From positions 1 to 58,870 of the forward strand of contig JASMLX010000027.1 in assembly GCA_030748495.1 (NCBI GenBank): 58,870 nucleotides of DNA, written 5' to 3'. This document shows positions 17,234 to 25,879 of the stretch, one piece after another (the stretch's first letter is position 1; each line of letters starts with the position of its first letter). The translations under genes and the position numbers were made by a program. The notes beneath the pieces are model-generated. The model worked only from the letters and a program-made list of their open reading frames with translations, did not search any database and was not told where the DNA came from. Source of the stretch: Candidatus Poribacteria bacterium. GTDB lineage: Bacteria > Poribacteria > WGA-4E > UBA9662.

Positions 17234-18631
17234 CTACTTTCCGATACAGAACTGAGCAAAAATACGCCCTAAAATGTCGTCGTTGGTGGTATGACCAACG
17301 ATATCGCCGAGACCATCTAGAGTTGCCCGTAGATCGAGGGCAATAAACTCTGCCGACATTACTGCCTTCATACTATCGATAGCGTGGGCAATAGCGGTTC
17401 GAGCTGCCCGCAGAGCCTCTTCATGCCGCGCATTGGTGATCAGCACCGATTGACTCAGATCCGCATCTAGTACCTGGGCTAACATCCTTTCCTTTAGATC
17501 CTCGATACCGGTCTGTTGGATCATCGACGTTTGCACAATAGTTGGTGCAATACCGGTCTGGGTCACGCCTGTCAGATGGTTCAACAGGTCTACGCTAGAT
17601 GTCTGGATAGGAAGATCAACCTTGTTAAGAACAAATAGGGCAGGTTTTAAGTTCACCTTCTCCAAGATCTGCTGATCGCTTTCGTCGAGTGGCATTGAGG
17701 CGTCTACCACGATGATAAGTAGATCGGCCTCAGTCAAAGTGGCATGGCTTTTTTCGACTCCGATCTGTTCGATCGGGTCATCGGTTTGGCGAATACCGGC
17801 CGTATCGACCAGATGTACGGGAATCCCGTTTAAGTTGAGAGTTTCTTCAATTGTATCCCGCGTGGTACCGGGGATATCGGTCACAATAGCACGATCTACG
17901 GCCAGCAGGGAGTTCAGCAGGCTCGACTTCCCGACGTTGGGTTTACCTAAAATGGCAATCTTCAACCCTTCCTTTAATAGCCGTCCATCGCCAGCAGTTT
18001 GAAGTAGATAGTCCAACTGTTCTGCGATCTGTTCTGCTTTTTGACTGGTAGTTTTCAGGTCGAGCAGATCCAATTCTTCCTCGGGAAAATCGATGGTTGC
18101 TTCTACTAAGGCCAATAGATCAGCAGTCTGTTCATTGAGATGGTGAATCTGCTCTGACAACCGGCCTACCAGTTGATTGGCTGCCGCTTGGCGGGCTAAA
18201 TCGGTTTTGGCTCGAATCAGGTCCGCCACTGCTTCGGCCTGTGCTAGGTCGATTCTGCCGTTTAGGAAGGCGCGTTTGGTAAACTCGCCCGGCTCGGCCA
18301 CTCTGGCACCATATTTGAGTGTTAATAACATTACCTGTTGCAAAACGGCATTCCCGCCGTGACAATTGAACTCAACTGTATTTTCTGTGGTGTAGGAATG
18401 AGGCGCTCGCATCAATCCCAGCAGGGCTTGGTCGACGATTTGGCCATTGTCCGGATCCAAAATCCGGCCGTAGGTTAAGGTATGAGATTTGAGTCCGGAT
18501 GGAAGAAGGCGAGAAGCAGTTCGAAAAATATGGTCTGCGATCTGAAATGCAGATGGTCCGCTTACACGGATGATGCCGATGCCACCCTCTCCGGGCGGTG
18601 TTGCAACGGCAGTGATTGTATCAGCATCCAC
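17234..18631 (-). CDS. mnmE: tRNA uridine-34 modification GTPase MnmE
   Basis: With MnmG, MnmE makes the 5-carboxymethylaminomethyl group of wobble uridine in tRNA. The folate-binding N-domain begins DTITAVATPPGEGGIGIIRVSG. The helical domain carries an inserted G domain (GKPNVGKSSLLN near residue 230, DIPGTTRD, DTAGIR, NKVD). The protein ends in the conserved CxGK (FCIGK), which is needed for activity. It is 465 residues, normal. The start is GTG at 18631, directly after the TAA of yidC, so the two are surely translated together. Confidence 0.97.
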   Translation of the reverse strand: MDADTITAVATPPGEGGIGIIRVSGPSAFQIADHIFRTASRLLPSGLKSHTLTYGRILDPDNGQIVDQALLGLMRAPHSYTTENTVEFNCHGGNAVLQQVMLLTLKYGARVAEPGEFTKRAFLNGRIDLAQAEAVADLIRAKTDLARQAAANQLVGRLSEQIHHLNEQTADLLALVEATIDFPEEELDLLDLKTTSQKAEQIAEQLDYLLQTAGDGRLLKEGLKIAILGKPNVGKSSLLNSLLAVDRAIVTDIPGTTRDTIEETLNLNGIPVHLVDTAGIRQTDDPIEQIGVEKSHATLTEADLLIIVVDASMPLDESDQQILEKVNLKPALFVLNKVDLPIQTSSVDLLNHLTGVTQTGIAPTIVQTSMIQQTGIEDLKERMLAQVLDADLSQSVLITNARHEEALRAARTAIAHAIDSMKAVMSAEFIALDLRATLDGLGDIVGHTTNDDILGRIFAQFCIGK

Positions 18632-20548
18632 TTAATCTCTATTTTCGGCGGAGGCTACAGTCTCTACGTCTTGTTCAAAAATCCGCTTGGTTATAAGATT
18701 TTGTCCAATGGTGAAGATATTGCTGCATAAAAAGTAGAGTACCAGACCTGAAGCAAAGTTATAGAAGATAAAGGTAAAAATCAGTGGCATGTACTGCATC
18801 ATCTTCATATGCGGATTGTCCGCTGTTGCTGTTTCCATACCACCACCAATCTTTTGTTGTAACAGCGTAGTACCCGCATAAAGAAGGGGAAGCAGGTTGA
18901 CGTTTTCTCCTAAAATCGGTATTGAAAAAGGCAAGGTATAGATGGCATCGGGAGCCGTTAGATCATTAATCCACCATAGCCCGGCCCCGCGTAATTCAAT
19001 AGCATTTCGCAGAAGATCAAAGAGTGCAAAGAAAATCGGTAGGCTCGGTAACATTGGCAGGCAACCGCCTAACGGACTAATTTTGTGTCTTTTGAACAGT
19101 GCCATTTGTTCCTGATTAAACCTTTGTGGGTTATCCCGATATTTCTCTTTCAGTGCTGTCAGTTGGGGCTGAATTTTCTTCATGTCTTGGCTAGCACGAT
19201 AAGCCTTCAGCGTTAAAGGGGCAGTCAGCCCCTTAACCAAAAGCGTTAACAGAATAATTGAAATCCCGTAGTTGTTCACTAGCTTATTACATAAGTTTAA
19301 GACCTTGAGTAAAATATGAGCGATCGGTGCCATAAAACCAAACGACAACATAGCATTTAAATAGACCTTTTCAACCTTTGCCGCTGAGCTGTCTGGTGCT
19401 TCAATTTTAGCCAGTATACTTGTGATCTTTGGTCCAACATAGATACGGAACCGATCGAAGTTCTCATCTGTTAAGTCAGTCTCAGGCAAAAGTAAACAGG
19501 CCGCTTGTGTAGAAGCAACGACTCTCTGTTGGCTGCTTGATTTCCTATCTGGCCAAGCGGGTAGGTTCAACTCATCTAATTCAATCAGTTTAGCGTGTGC
19601 ACCTCGGCTCGTTTCTGGAATCAAGATGGCTGAAAAATACCGATTGTTGAGTCCAACCCACAAGACCTGCTCCTCGATCGCTTTTGAACCATCCGTTTTA
19701 TTATCTATATCCCCTAGGTCCTTCTTTTTCATAAAGACTACCTTGCTAGGCTCACCTGGCCGGAGAGCAATGGCAGACTCATTTTTCTCTTTTGGAGGTT
19801 GATCATGTGGAATCCGATCGCCGAAGATACCGGGGCCCCACCTCAGACTATAGCCGTATTTTCCATCTCCAATTTGGATCGGCACAAGATCTGGCGAAAT
19901 GTTGCGAAATGAAACCTCTAGATCTATATAATACTCATCAGCGTAGAAAGTGAAAGTCTTACGAATTTCCATCTTCTCTTTAAACCGTTTTCGAAAAGTT
20001 AGTGTATTTTTCCCGAACGGATTCTGTCTCAGGTCTAGGCTAAATATATCGGTTCCATCTTCGGTTAGTTTTAACGCTAAATTATTCACCAATTCCCAAT
20101 TTACAAGATTTAAGGCGTTGCTCTGTTTTACTATCGATTTTTCTGAGTTAGGTGCCAGTTCAATATTTAGACAATTCTTGGCTGCCTCTGGAATCAAATT
20201 TACAGGTGATGGGTCAGCGGTTTCATTTTCGCTCCATCTTTCAAAATACTCTACTAGCTTCCACTGGCGAGCAACTGCGTTCTGGTCAAAGATAATGTCA
20301 TATTTATTTGTTTTAACACTAACCATCCATCTGTTTTGATTCTGATTTGACTGTAACTCTTCCGTTTGCAAACTACCGGGATCTGTTTCTTCAACCGATT
20401 GGACAGTTGTTTGCTGGCCAGTAGTTTCGGATTGCTGGCTAGTCTGTTCGATTGGCTCCAGCTCAGATGGTTTGGGGCGAAGCAGAACCATCTGCAACAC
20501 GATTACCAGAGCAATCAAAACAAAAGCCAAAATATAACGCTTTTCCAT
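18632..20548 (-). CDS. yidC: Membrane protein insertase YidC
   Basis: YidC inserts and folds inner-membrane proteins, alone or with the Sec translocon. The N-terminal membrane segment (ILAFVLIALVIVLQMVLL) is followed by a charged, Gln-rich linker and a large periplasmic beta domain, as in Gram-negative YidC. The conserved insertase core starts near residue 400 (YGISIILLTLLVKGLTAPLT, with the functional Arg-type groove downstream, then LGGCLPMLPSLPIFFALF). Its 638 residues are longer than E. coli YidC (548), mostly in the periplasmic part. It lies between yidD and mnmE in the usual order. Confidence 0.96.
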   Translation of the reverse strand: MEKRYILAFVLIALVIVLQMVLLRPKPSELEPIEQTSQQSETTGQQTTVQSVEETDPGSLQTEELQSNQNQNRWMVSVKTNKYDIIFDQNAVARQWKLVEYFERWSENETADPSPVNLIPEAAKNCLNIELAPNSEKSIVKQSNALNLVNWELVNNLALKLTEDGTDIFSLDLRQNPFGKNTLTFRKRFKEKMEIRKTFTFYADEYYIDLEVSFRNISPDLVPIQIGDGKYGYSLRWGPGIFGDRIPHDQPPKEKNESAIALRPGEPSKVVFMKKKDLGDIDNKTDGSKAIEEQVLWVGLNNRYFSAILIPETSRGAHAKLIELDELNLPAWPDRKSSSQQRVVASTQAACLLLPETDLTDENFDRFRIYVGPKITSILAKIEAPDSSAAKVEKVYLNAMLSFGFMAPIAHILLKVLNLCNKLVNNYGISIILLTLLVKGLTAPLTLKAYRASQDMKKIQPQLTALKEKYRDNPQRFNQEQMALFKRHKISPLGGCLPMLPSLPIFFALFDLLRNAIELRGAGLWWINDLTAPDAIYTLPFSIPILGENVNLLPLLYAGTTLLQQKIGGGMETATADNPHMKMMQYMPLIFTFIFYNFASGLVLYFLCSNIFTIGQNLITKRIFEQDVETVASAENRD

Positions 20549-20578
20549 GTTTATTTTTTAGAACTCTACTTTTTATAA

Positions 20579-20788
20579 TTAAATTAAGGGATCATAGCCA
20601 CCCGGATGAAATGGGTGGCATTTACAAATTCGCTGGCAAAATAACCAGCCCCCTTTCAGGGAGCCATATTTTTGAACGGCTTCGGCTGCATATTGAGAGC
20701 AGGTTGGATAAAATCGACATCGAGGCGGGAATAAGGGTGAGAGATATTTTTGGTAGAAACGAATGGTTGCCAGTAGCCCAACGTTCAC
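20579..20788 (-). CDS. yidD: Membrane protein insertion efficiency factor YidD
   Basis: YidD is a small membrane-associated protein thought to assist YidC-dependent insertion. The 69-residue protein shows the family pattern [20 protein letters not shown], then [13 protein letters not shown] and [10 protein letters not shown]. The start is GTG at 20788, four bases after the rnpA stop. It is followed by yidC 30 bases on. Length and motifs are normal. Confidence 0.95.
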   Translation of the reverse strand: MNVGLLATIRFYQKYLSPLFPPRCRFYPTCSQYAAEAVQKYGSLKGGWLFCQRICKCHPFHPGGYDPLI

Positions 20789-20792
20789 GCGA

Positions 20793-21131
20793 TTAACTAA
20801 CTAACTTGGCACGGCGGAAAAGTCGGCATAAGGAGGCTTGCGCCTGTTGGCATTTTAGTCCTGTTGCAACCCGGCGGCCAACAACTATCACATCCATACC
20901 TAATCGGAGTTGAGATTTCAAGTGACGAAAACTTTCCCGCACCAACCGCCGTACCCGGTTCCGTTTAATGCTACCCCCTACTTTTTTACTCATCGTAATG
21001 CCGAGTCTGATTGTCGGTGAATTGTTAGCTCGAACATAGATGACAAAATAGCGATCCCAGTATTTTCGGCCTATCCGATAACCGAGTTGGAACTCAGATT
21101 TGCGGGTTAGTTTATCCGGGTGTGCCTTCAA
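20793..21131 (-). CDS. rnpA: Ribonuclease P protein component
   Basis: This is the protein subunit of RNase P, which matures the 5' ends of tRNAs. The signature [14 protein letters not shown] (the RNR motif) is present, and the N-terminus [17 protein letters not shown] is typical. The length is 112 residues. The predicted start is TTG at 21131, supported by TAAGGA seven bases upstream. No ATG is available nearby. rpmH, which normally precedes rnpA, is absent; a lipoprotein gene ends 14 bases upstream instead. Confidence 0.95.
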   Translation of the reverse strand: MKAHPDKLTRKSEFQLGYRIGRKYWDRYFVIYVRANNSPTIRLGITMSKKVGGSIKRNRVRRLVRESFRHLKSQLRLGMDVIVVGRRVATGLKCQQAQASLCRLFRRAKLVS

Positions 21132-21145
21132 TTCGCATCCTTAAA

Positions 21146-21868
21146 TTAGTATTTTTTGATTTGTAGTTGGCGTTGCCAGTCTTGGAGATCCATTTTACCT
21201 GAAAAGTATTGCAGGTAAGACTCAATTGATCCTTCCAATAACATAACGGGTGACCCTGAATCATCTTCAGCAACTGCCCGGATCGCGTCGATGGTGTTTT
21301 TTTCTATCTGTGACCCGTAGGCAATAGCGGTGATTAACAGAAAATCATGGTAGATGGCAATATCGGAAAAACCTTGTGGAATAAAGTTGATCTGCACGAT
21401 ATTACTACCATTCTCTAGCCTTCCATTTCGAGGTCGCCAGTGAATTAAATTGATATTCTCTTCCTGACAAACTTGGTGAAAAGCCTTGTCCTGAATGGCA
21501 ATCACCACTTTTGGTAATTCCACCGGTAGCCCGGTTTTATCCGGCTTAACTATTGATGCTATCTCAGGTTCCTCGACCCATTCAATTTCGCTGAACCCGA
21601 AGAAACTAGCCGGCTCTTGGCCGACTTCAAAAGCGACTACTAACGGTTGTTGTTTCTCAGGAGGTTCTATAATATTTCCTAAGGTCCGTTTGGTCACTGT
21701 CCGATTTTTCTGTCCCCAAGCTTCCATTCCCCGGAATAAAAGATAATAATCCTCGGGGGCTTTCAGACTGCACCCCAAACTTAGCATCAAAACCAGCAAA
21801 AATACAATACTTGTCAAAATCTGGTTGTAAGACCTACAAGTAGAGATATTTTTTCCAGGAAGGGTCAT
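21146..21868 (-). CDS. Predicted lipoprotein of unknown function
   Basis: The 240-residue protein begins with a signal sequence (SIVFLLVLMLSLGCS) whose lipobox LSLGC predicts lipidation at Cys33. The mature part is hydrophilic with alternating beta-type segments (PLVVAFEVGQEPASFFGF, ELPKVVIAIQDKAF) and resembles no family known to me. The gene overlaps the end of the HNH gene by 35 bases and ends 14 bases before rnpA, so it is embedded in the rnpA-yidD-yidC-mnmE operon. That location suggests an envelope role linked to membrane-protein biogenesis, which is inference only. Confidence 0.8.
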   Translation of the reverse strand: MTLPGKNISTCRSYNQILTSIVFLLVLMLSLGCSLKAPEDYYLLFRGMEAWGQKNRTVTKRTLGNIIEPPEKQQPLVVAFEVGQEPASFFGFSEIEWVEEPEIASIVKPDKTGLPVELPKVVIAIQDKAFHQVCQEENINLIHWRPRNGRLENGSNIVQINFIPQGFSDIAIYHDFLLITAIAYGSQIEKNTIDAIRAVAEDDSGSPVMLLEGSIESYLQYFSGKMDLQDWQRQLQIKKY

Positions 21869-22370
21869 AGCTCTGATGGCTTGGGTGCAGGTGGGAAATA
21901 ATGGTCGGAGCTTTCGGTTTTCGTTGAGCTATCATTTTTGCTTCGCGTGGGGTTTGATCCCCTTTTTTGTTATTGCAAGGGCGACAAGCTGCAACGACGT
22001 TTTCCCATCGGGTAGCACCGTTGCGGGATCGTGGCACCACATGGTCGATGGTCAGCAAGGGTCTAGCCGGTTTTTCCCCACAATATTGGCATGTATACCG
22101 ATCCCGGATAAAAACATTTTTGCGGGAGAACTTAATGGCGAGGTGTGGGATATGAACATAGCTAACCAAGCGAATAACCAGAGGCCGCTTCATCCTTAAT
22201 GACGGCGAGCAAACCTCATGCCAGTCAGATGCTTCTTCGGTCTGAGCGGTTCCTTTGAGAACCATTTTTAACGCTCGTTTCAGATTACAAACGTTGATTG
22301 CTTCGTAGCTTGTATTCAGAACGAGAACTCGTGCCTCCAACCCCACCCCCGGTACGATCGATAATAACAA
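21834..22370 (-). CDS. HNH endonuclease family protein
   Basis: The zinc-stabilised HNH core is complete: CQYCG, then TIDHVVPRSRNGATRWENVV, then CRPCNNKKG. The N-terminal part (ARVLVLNTSYEAINVCNLKRA) is the usual extension of the stand-alone bacterial HNH proteins found on chromosomes, whose function is mostly unknown. The length is 178 residues. The start is uncertain: TTG at 22370 gives this length, while in-frame GTG near 22346 or TTG near 22340 would match the family N-terminus better and has a GGGGGTGGGG sequence close by. It is the first gene of the rnpA operon. Confidence 0.88.
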   Translation of the reverse strand: MLLSIVPGVGLEARVLVLNTSYEAINVCNLKRALKMVLKGTAQTEEASDWHEVCSPSLRMKRPLVIRLVSYVHIPHLAIKFSRKNVFIRDRYTCQYCGEKPARPLLTIDHVVPRSRNGATRWENVVAACRPCNNKKGDQTPREAKMIAQRKPKAPTIISHLHPSHQSYDPSWKKYLYL

Positions 22371-22468
22371 CCTATCTTCCCTATTTTAACACGCTGGATT
22401 TTTGCTATCAAGCAAAAGGGATCTAGATCAGACAAGGTGAAGTGTGGATGTTCGTCCGGCCGAAGGAG

Positions 22469-24352
22469 CTAAAAAAGGTGGCCGATCGTGTAGGTGACAA
22501 CTGGCATTTTGGAACTACGCTCAGGTAGGTCTAACGGATATGAGAACTCCAGCCGATAGACCCGGTAGTTTAATTTTGGACTACTCAGCCTTAGCCCGCC
22601 CCCCAAGCTCCGTCTAGGTTGGTGCAGGCGAAAAGTTCCTTTTCGCCAAATGTAGCCAATATCGACAAAAATAATGGATCCGATGATCACCCAATTGGTC
22701 TCCCAGTAAAGACCACGGCTTTCGATATTTAGCAGTAGGCTTTTTTCACCTTCAAATCGCCGTAGCGGGTATCCGCGTAATCCGTTGGCGCCACCGAGTA
22801 GCACTTGACCATGTCCTTCCAAATTTAGCCCCATTACGGCCTCAAATCGGATGGCCAATGTTTGGAAGAGGACGCTTTTCTGGATCAGTCGACAACTGGC
22901 AACGAAATGGGAGACCGGAGTTACACCCGGCGTCATCCGGGTGAGTAGTTTGGTATCAGTAGTCAAGTATAACTGGAAAGGTGTCCGATATAAAGAGGTG
23001 GCGAAGAGCCTCAATTCCGTTTCCGGTCGGTCCGATCCAAGCCAAGTCATGGAGCGGCCAATTTTGGTGCCATAAGCATGACCGATGGCAATATCTTCAA
23101 CTCGACCCATCTGGTTCAAATAACGGGTTCGGATAAAGGTGGCCCTTTGCCTGGCTAAGGAAATCCCAACCAGGGTTATCTGGCGATTGGTGAGCAAACG
23201 ACCCTTCTGCTCATCACTATCCTCCAGTCTCTGGCTGTGAAAGGTGTTAGCGCTGGCCCATAATCCGATTTGCGCTTTTTCTGTTCTGGAACCGAATGAA
23301 CGGATCACCTGTCCCGAGTAGAGGTATTGGCGCCCAAGGAAAGACTGAATGGGCTTACCGTCCTGATACCAGTAAAACTGGTCAACTGACTCGGACAGAG
23401 AAACGTTGCCTCCCCACTTCGATTTCAGCGAGTAGAGAGGATAGAAAAGGCCGATGATCCAGGTATCACCTTCCGATTTTTGAGTATAACGGCTGACTGT
23501 ATGCAGATGTGTGCCGAAAGTTCGTGGGATGCTGTAGCCAACACTAAGTAGATTCCGCGTCTTTTGTTGGGCTTCTCTAACCTGTTGAAATCGAAATTGG
23601 TAACCATTCCCACTGCCAAAAACGTTACTCTCCGATAGATGGACCAGTAGATCAGACTGATCCTTAGAGAAAGTTGGCAGATCCAAGGTTGGAATCAGAG
23701 TCCAAGTGTCGCTGACCTTGACATGAACCTGTATTTTCATCGTTTCTGCGTTACGAGTAGCGGTAATTTCGGCTTGACTCAGATAGGGCTTTCGTCGCAA
23801 AATCCGTTCGCTCTCCAGTTCATCGTCTCGAGTATAGACCGATCCTACCTGAAACAGCAACTCACGAGTAATGACCTCTGGGCGAGTCCGATGATTTCCT
23901 TCAACAGTAATATTCCCGATCATGCCTTCATCGATGTGGATATGAAGATAGATCCCACGCTCAAACTGTTTAATTAGTAGTCGTTCTTTATCGATGCGAG
24001 CAAAGTGGTATCCTTGCTGTTGAAAATAGGTTACGATCCTCTCAAAATCTCGATTTAACAACTCTTGATCGAAAACTTGGCCGATTTGTGTTTGCATGAT
24101 AGTTCGGATCTCGCTGTCGGCCAGTCGTTGGTTCCCGGTGAGAACAATCTGTTGAATCTTCGGTGCAGGTATTCCAGCCACAGAAGCTAAACTGACAAAA
24201 ACCAGTGACAGTCTCGTTCCAAGTAACAGTAACCACAGATGTAACTGAGTGTCATTTGCCAAGGATTGATGAGTTAAGAAAGGTTTGGTCAGCACAAAAG
24301 TATTATTCCACAGACCGATTACGGCTTCAACCTTAATCATCCTGTACGGCAA
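22469..24352 (-). CDS. Omp85/BamA-superfamily outer-membrane protein
   Basis: It is predicted to be an outer-membrane barrel with periplasmic POTRA domains. A hydrophobic segment (LHLWLLLLGTRLSLVFVSLA) is a likely signal peptide. Two POTRA-like repeats follow: KIQQIVLTGNQRLADSEIRT and NITVEGNHRTRPEVITREL. The C-terminal half is strand-rich with the conserved turn GGANGLRGYPLRRFEG. At 627 residues with two POTRA domains it is smaller than BamA and may be a TamA-like or lineage-specific member. The listed start is TTG; ATG at 24340 is equally possible. It is divergent from the coiled-coil lipoprotein gene at 24540. Confidence 0.88.
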   Translation of the reverse strand: MPYRMIKVEAVIGLWNNTFVLTKPFLTHQSLANDTQLHLWLLLLGTRLSLVFVSLASVAGIPAPKIQQIVLTGNQRLADSEIRTIMQTQIGQVFDQELLNRDFERIVTYFQQQGYHFARIDKERLLIKQFERGIYLHIHIDEGMIGNITVEGNHRTRPEVITRELLFQVGSVYTRDDELESERILRRKPYLSQAEITATRNAETMKIQVHVKVSDTWTLIPTLDLPTFSKDQSDLLVHLSESNVFGSGNGYQFRFQQVREAQQKTRNLLSVGYSIPRTFGTHLHTVSRYTQKSEGDTWIIGLFYPLYSLKSKWGGNVSLSESVDQFYWYQDGKPIQSFLGRQYLYSGQVIRSFGSRTEKAQIGLWASANTFHSQRLEDSDEQKGRLLTNRQITLVGISLARQRATFIRTRYLNQMGRVEDIAIGHAYGTKIGRSMTWLGSDRPETELRLFATSLYRTPFQLYLTTDTKLLTRMTPGVTPVSHFVASCRLIQKSVLFQTLAIRFEAVMGLNLEGHGQVLLGGANGLRGYPLRRFEGEKSLLLNIESRGLYWETNWVIIGSIIFVDIGYIWRKGTFRLHQPRRSLGGGLRLSSPKLNYRVYRLEFSYPLDLPERSSKMPVVTYTIGHLF

Positions 24353-24412
24353 AATCTAAGTCTAATGATCGAAAAATAGAAGAACAAAAAGTAGAAACAG
24401 ATCAGGCTATCA

Positions 24413-24449
24413 AGCGTAGTATATCTATGGTAAAATCTAAATCTACGCT
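24413..24449. repeat. Inverted repeat in the divergent intergenic region
   Basis: AGCGTAG and CTACGCT are separated by 23 bases of AT-rich sequence. It lies between the two divergent envelope genes and could be an operator for both. No factor is known. Confidence 0.35.
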
Positions 24450-24539
24450 ACTTTTATAAACCTCTCGACCTTCAGGCGATCTAACCTAAACTATTCAGGT
24501 CTATGAGACTGGGACTCGATGCAAATAGGAGTTTAGAAG

Positions 24540-25862
24540 ATGAAAACAATTCAGAGTGCTAAAAGGCGCAATCTCCAAAATCACCTCACACACTTGAGAC
24601 TTTTAATACTAGTTGGGTTGTCTCTGATCGGTTGTGGTAGTAAATTAGGCCGAATCCGTGTCGAACACGTTGAGGCTGCCATCTCTCAATCTGAGGTCGC
24701 TCTTGATCAAGCCTACCTTAAAAATGCCAAAACACTGACCCCCGAGCTATTGACCAAAGCCGAACAACAGATAGCCGAAGCCAAAAAGGCCAGAGAGACT
24801 AAACAAGGCTTAACCTCAATTCAGCAAGCCTATCAGGCACTAGCCTCAGCTCAAGTCGCGGCTCAAGAAGCAACTGCCATGTCGAGAGAGAATGAACTCA
24901 ACACCGTTATCGATCGAAAATCAGGCGAAATTGAAAAATTAAGATCCGAAATGCAGCAGGCGAGGTCAGAACTGAAAAATGCCAAATTCGAGGCTGGTCG
25001 TGCTAACCAGCAAAAGGATAAGCTAGAGTCGGATCTAGAACGACGGATTCAACAACAGTCAGACCAGGTATCCCGCAGTCAAACTGAAGCTCGTCAGGCT
25101 AGAGAGAAGCGAGATCGCTTACAGGCTCGGTATGACCAAGTCTGCGCGGAATCTCAACAAGCCAAGCGTGAGATCGAGGATTATCAAGATGAAATCCGGC
25201 GATACGAACGTCAGCTGGCTCAAGCAAAAGCCCAAATTGAGTCCGCTCGTCAAGCCTCAGAAGAAGCAAAGAGTCGTGCTATTACCCAAGGCCAGAGATA
25301 CTCGCAACAGATTGAGACTCTGGAAAAACAGAAGATCTTGCAGGACCACGATACGATACTGAATCGAAAAATCCAAGAGGCTAGAGTGTATGCCCAACGC
25401 CGTCAAGCATGGGTCCCCCAACGCACAGGTAAAACCACGCTAACTCGAACACAAATCACGGATGGTCGGCGAGAGTTGGACCGCTGGGATCAGGCTTGGT
25501 GGGATGGAAATCTCAATACTCACCTACGTTTTTATAACAAAGAGGTACAGGTCGAGCAATTGGTGATTCGCACTAATGGAGAAAACCGGAACTATTTTAG
25601 TTACGAGCAGATGGCTTCGGTAATTCGTGAAATGGCTCAGAACACGTGGACTCAGAACGCCTCCGCTGACAAACCTAAGATCGAGGCTGAGGGTGATAGC
25701 CTGGTGGCGATCTACCGGCTGAATAAAACGTCGAACCGACGCCAAACGCAACCGGCCTTATACGATGTTTGGGAACGAGAAATTTGGCTGCACAAGCAGG
25801 AGCAAAAATGGCGAATCTACCGTGAGTTTTGGCGAATCTATGAAGATGTACCGAAATACTAA
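24540..25862 (+). CDS. Coiled-coil lipoprotein with C-terminal NTF2-like domain
   Basis: Signal sequence LILVGLSLIGCGS predicts a lipoprotein (Cys33). Residues 40-110 resemble the helical repeat of DUF4398-type lipoproteins (QQIAEAKKARETKQGLTSIQ). A long, highly charged coiled coil covers about 115-275. The last 140 residues form a cystatin/NTF2-like domain (ELDRWDQAWWDGNLNTHLRF) that ends in WRIYREFWRIYEDVPKY. The next gene, 17 bases downstream, encodes a protein with a matching C-terminal domain. Together they look like an envelope pair, with the coiled coil spanning the periplasm. The function is unknown. Confidence 0.8.
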   Translation: MKTIQSAKRRNLQNHLTHLRLLILVGLSLIGCGSKLGRIRVEHVEAAISQSEVALDQAYLKNAKTLTPELLTKAEQQIAEAKKARETKQGLTSIQQAYQALASAQVAAQEATAMSRENELNTVIDRKSGEIEKLRSEMQQARSELKNAKFEAGRANQQKDKLESDLERRIQQQSDQVSRSQTEARQAREKRDRLQARYDQVCAESQQAKREIEDYQDEIRRYERQLAQAKAQIESARQASEEAKSRAITQGQRYSQQIETLEKQKILQDHDTILNRKIQEARVYAQRRQAWVPQRTGKTTLTRTQITDGRRELDRWDQAWWDGNLNTHLRFYNKEVQVEQLVIRTNGENRNYFSYEQMASVIREMAQNTWTQNASADKPKIEAEGDSLVAIYRLNKTSNRRQTQPALYDVWEREIWLHKQEQKWRIYREFWRIYEDVPKY

Positions 25863-25879
25863 ATCTGAGGAAACTGGCA

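Noticed and set aside
17065..17259. Leftward ORF of 64 codons after mnmE
   Set aside because: It overlaps the mnmE end, has no recognisable sequence and lies in a hairpin-bearing gap.
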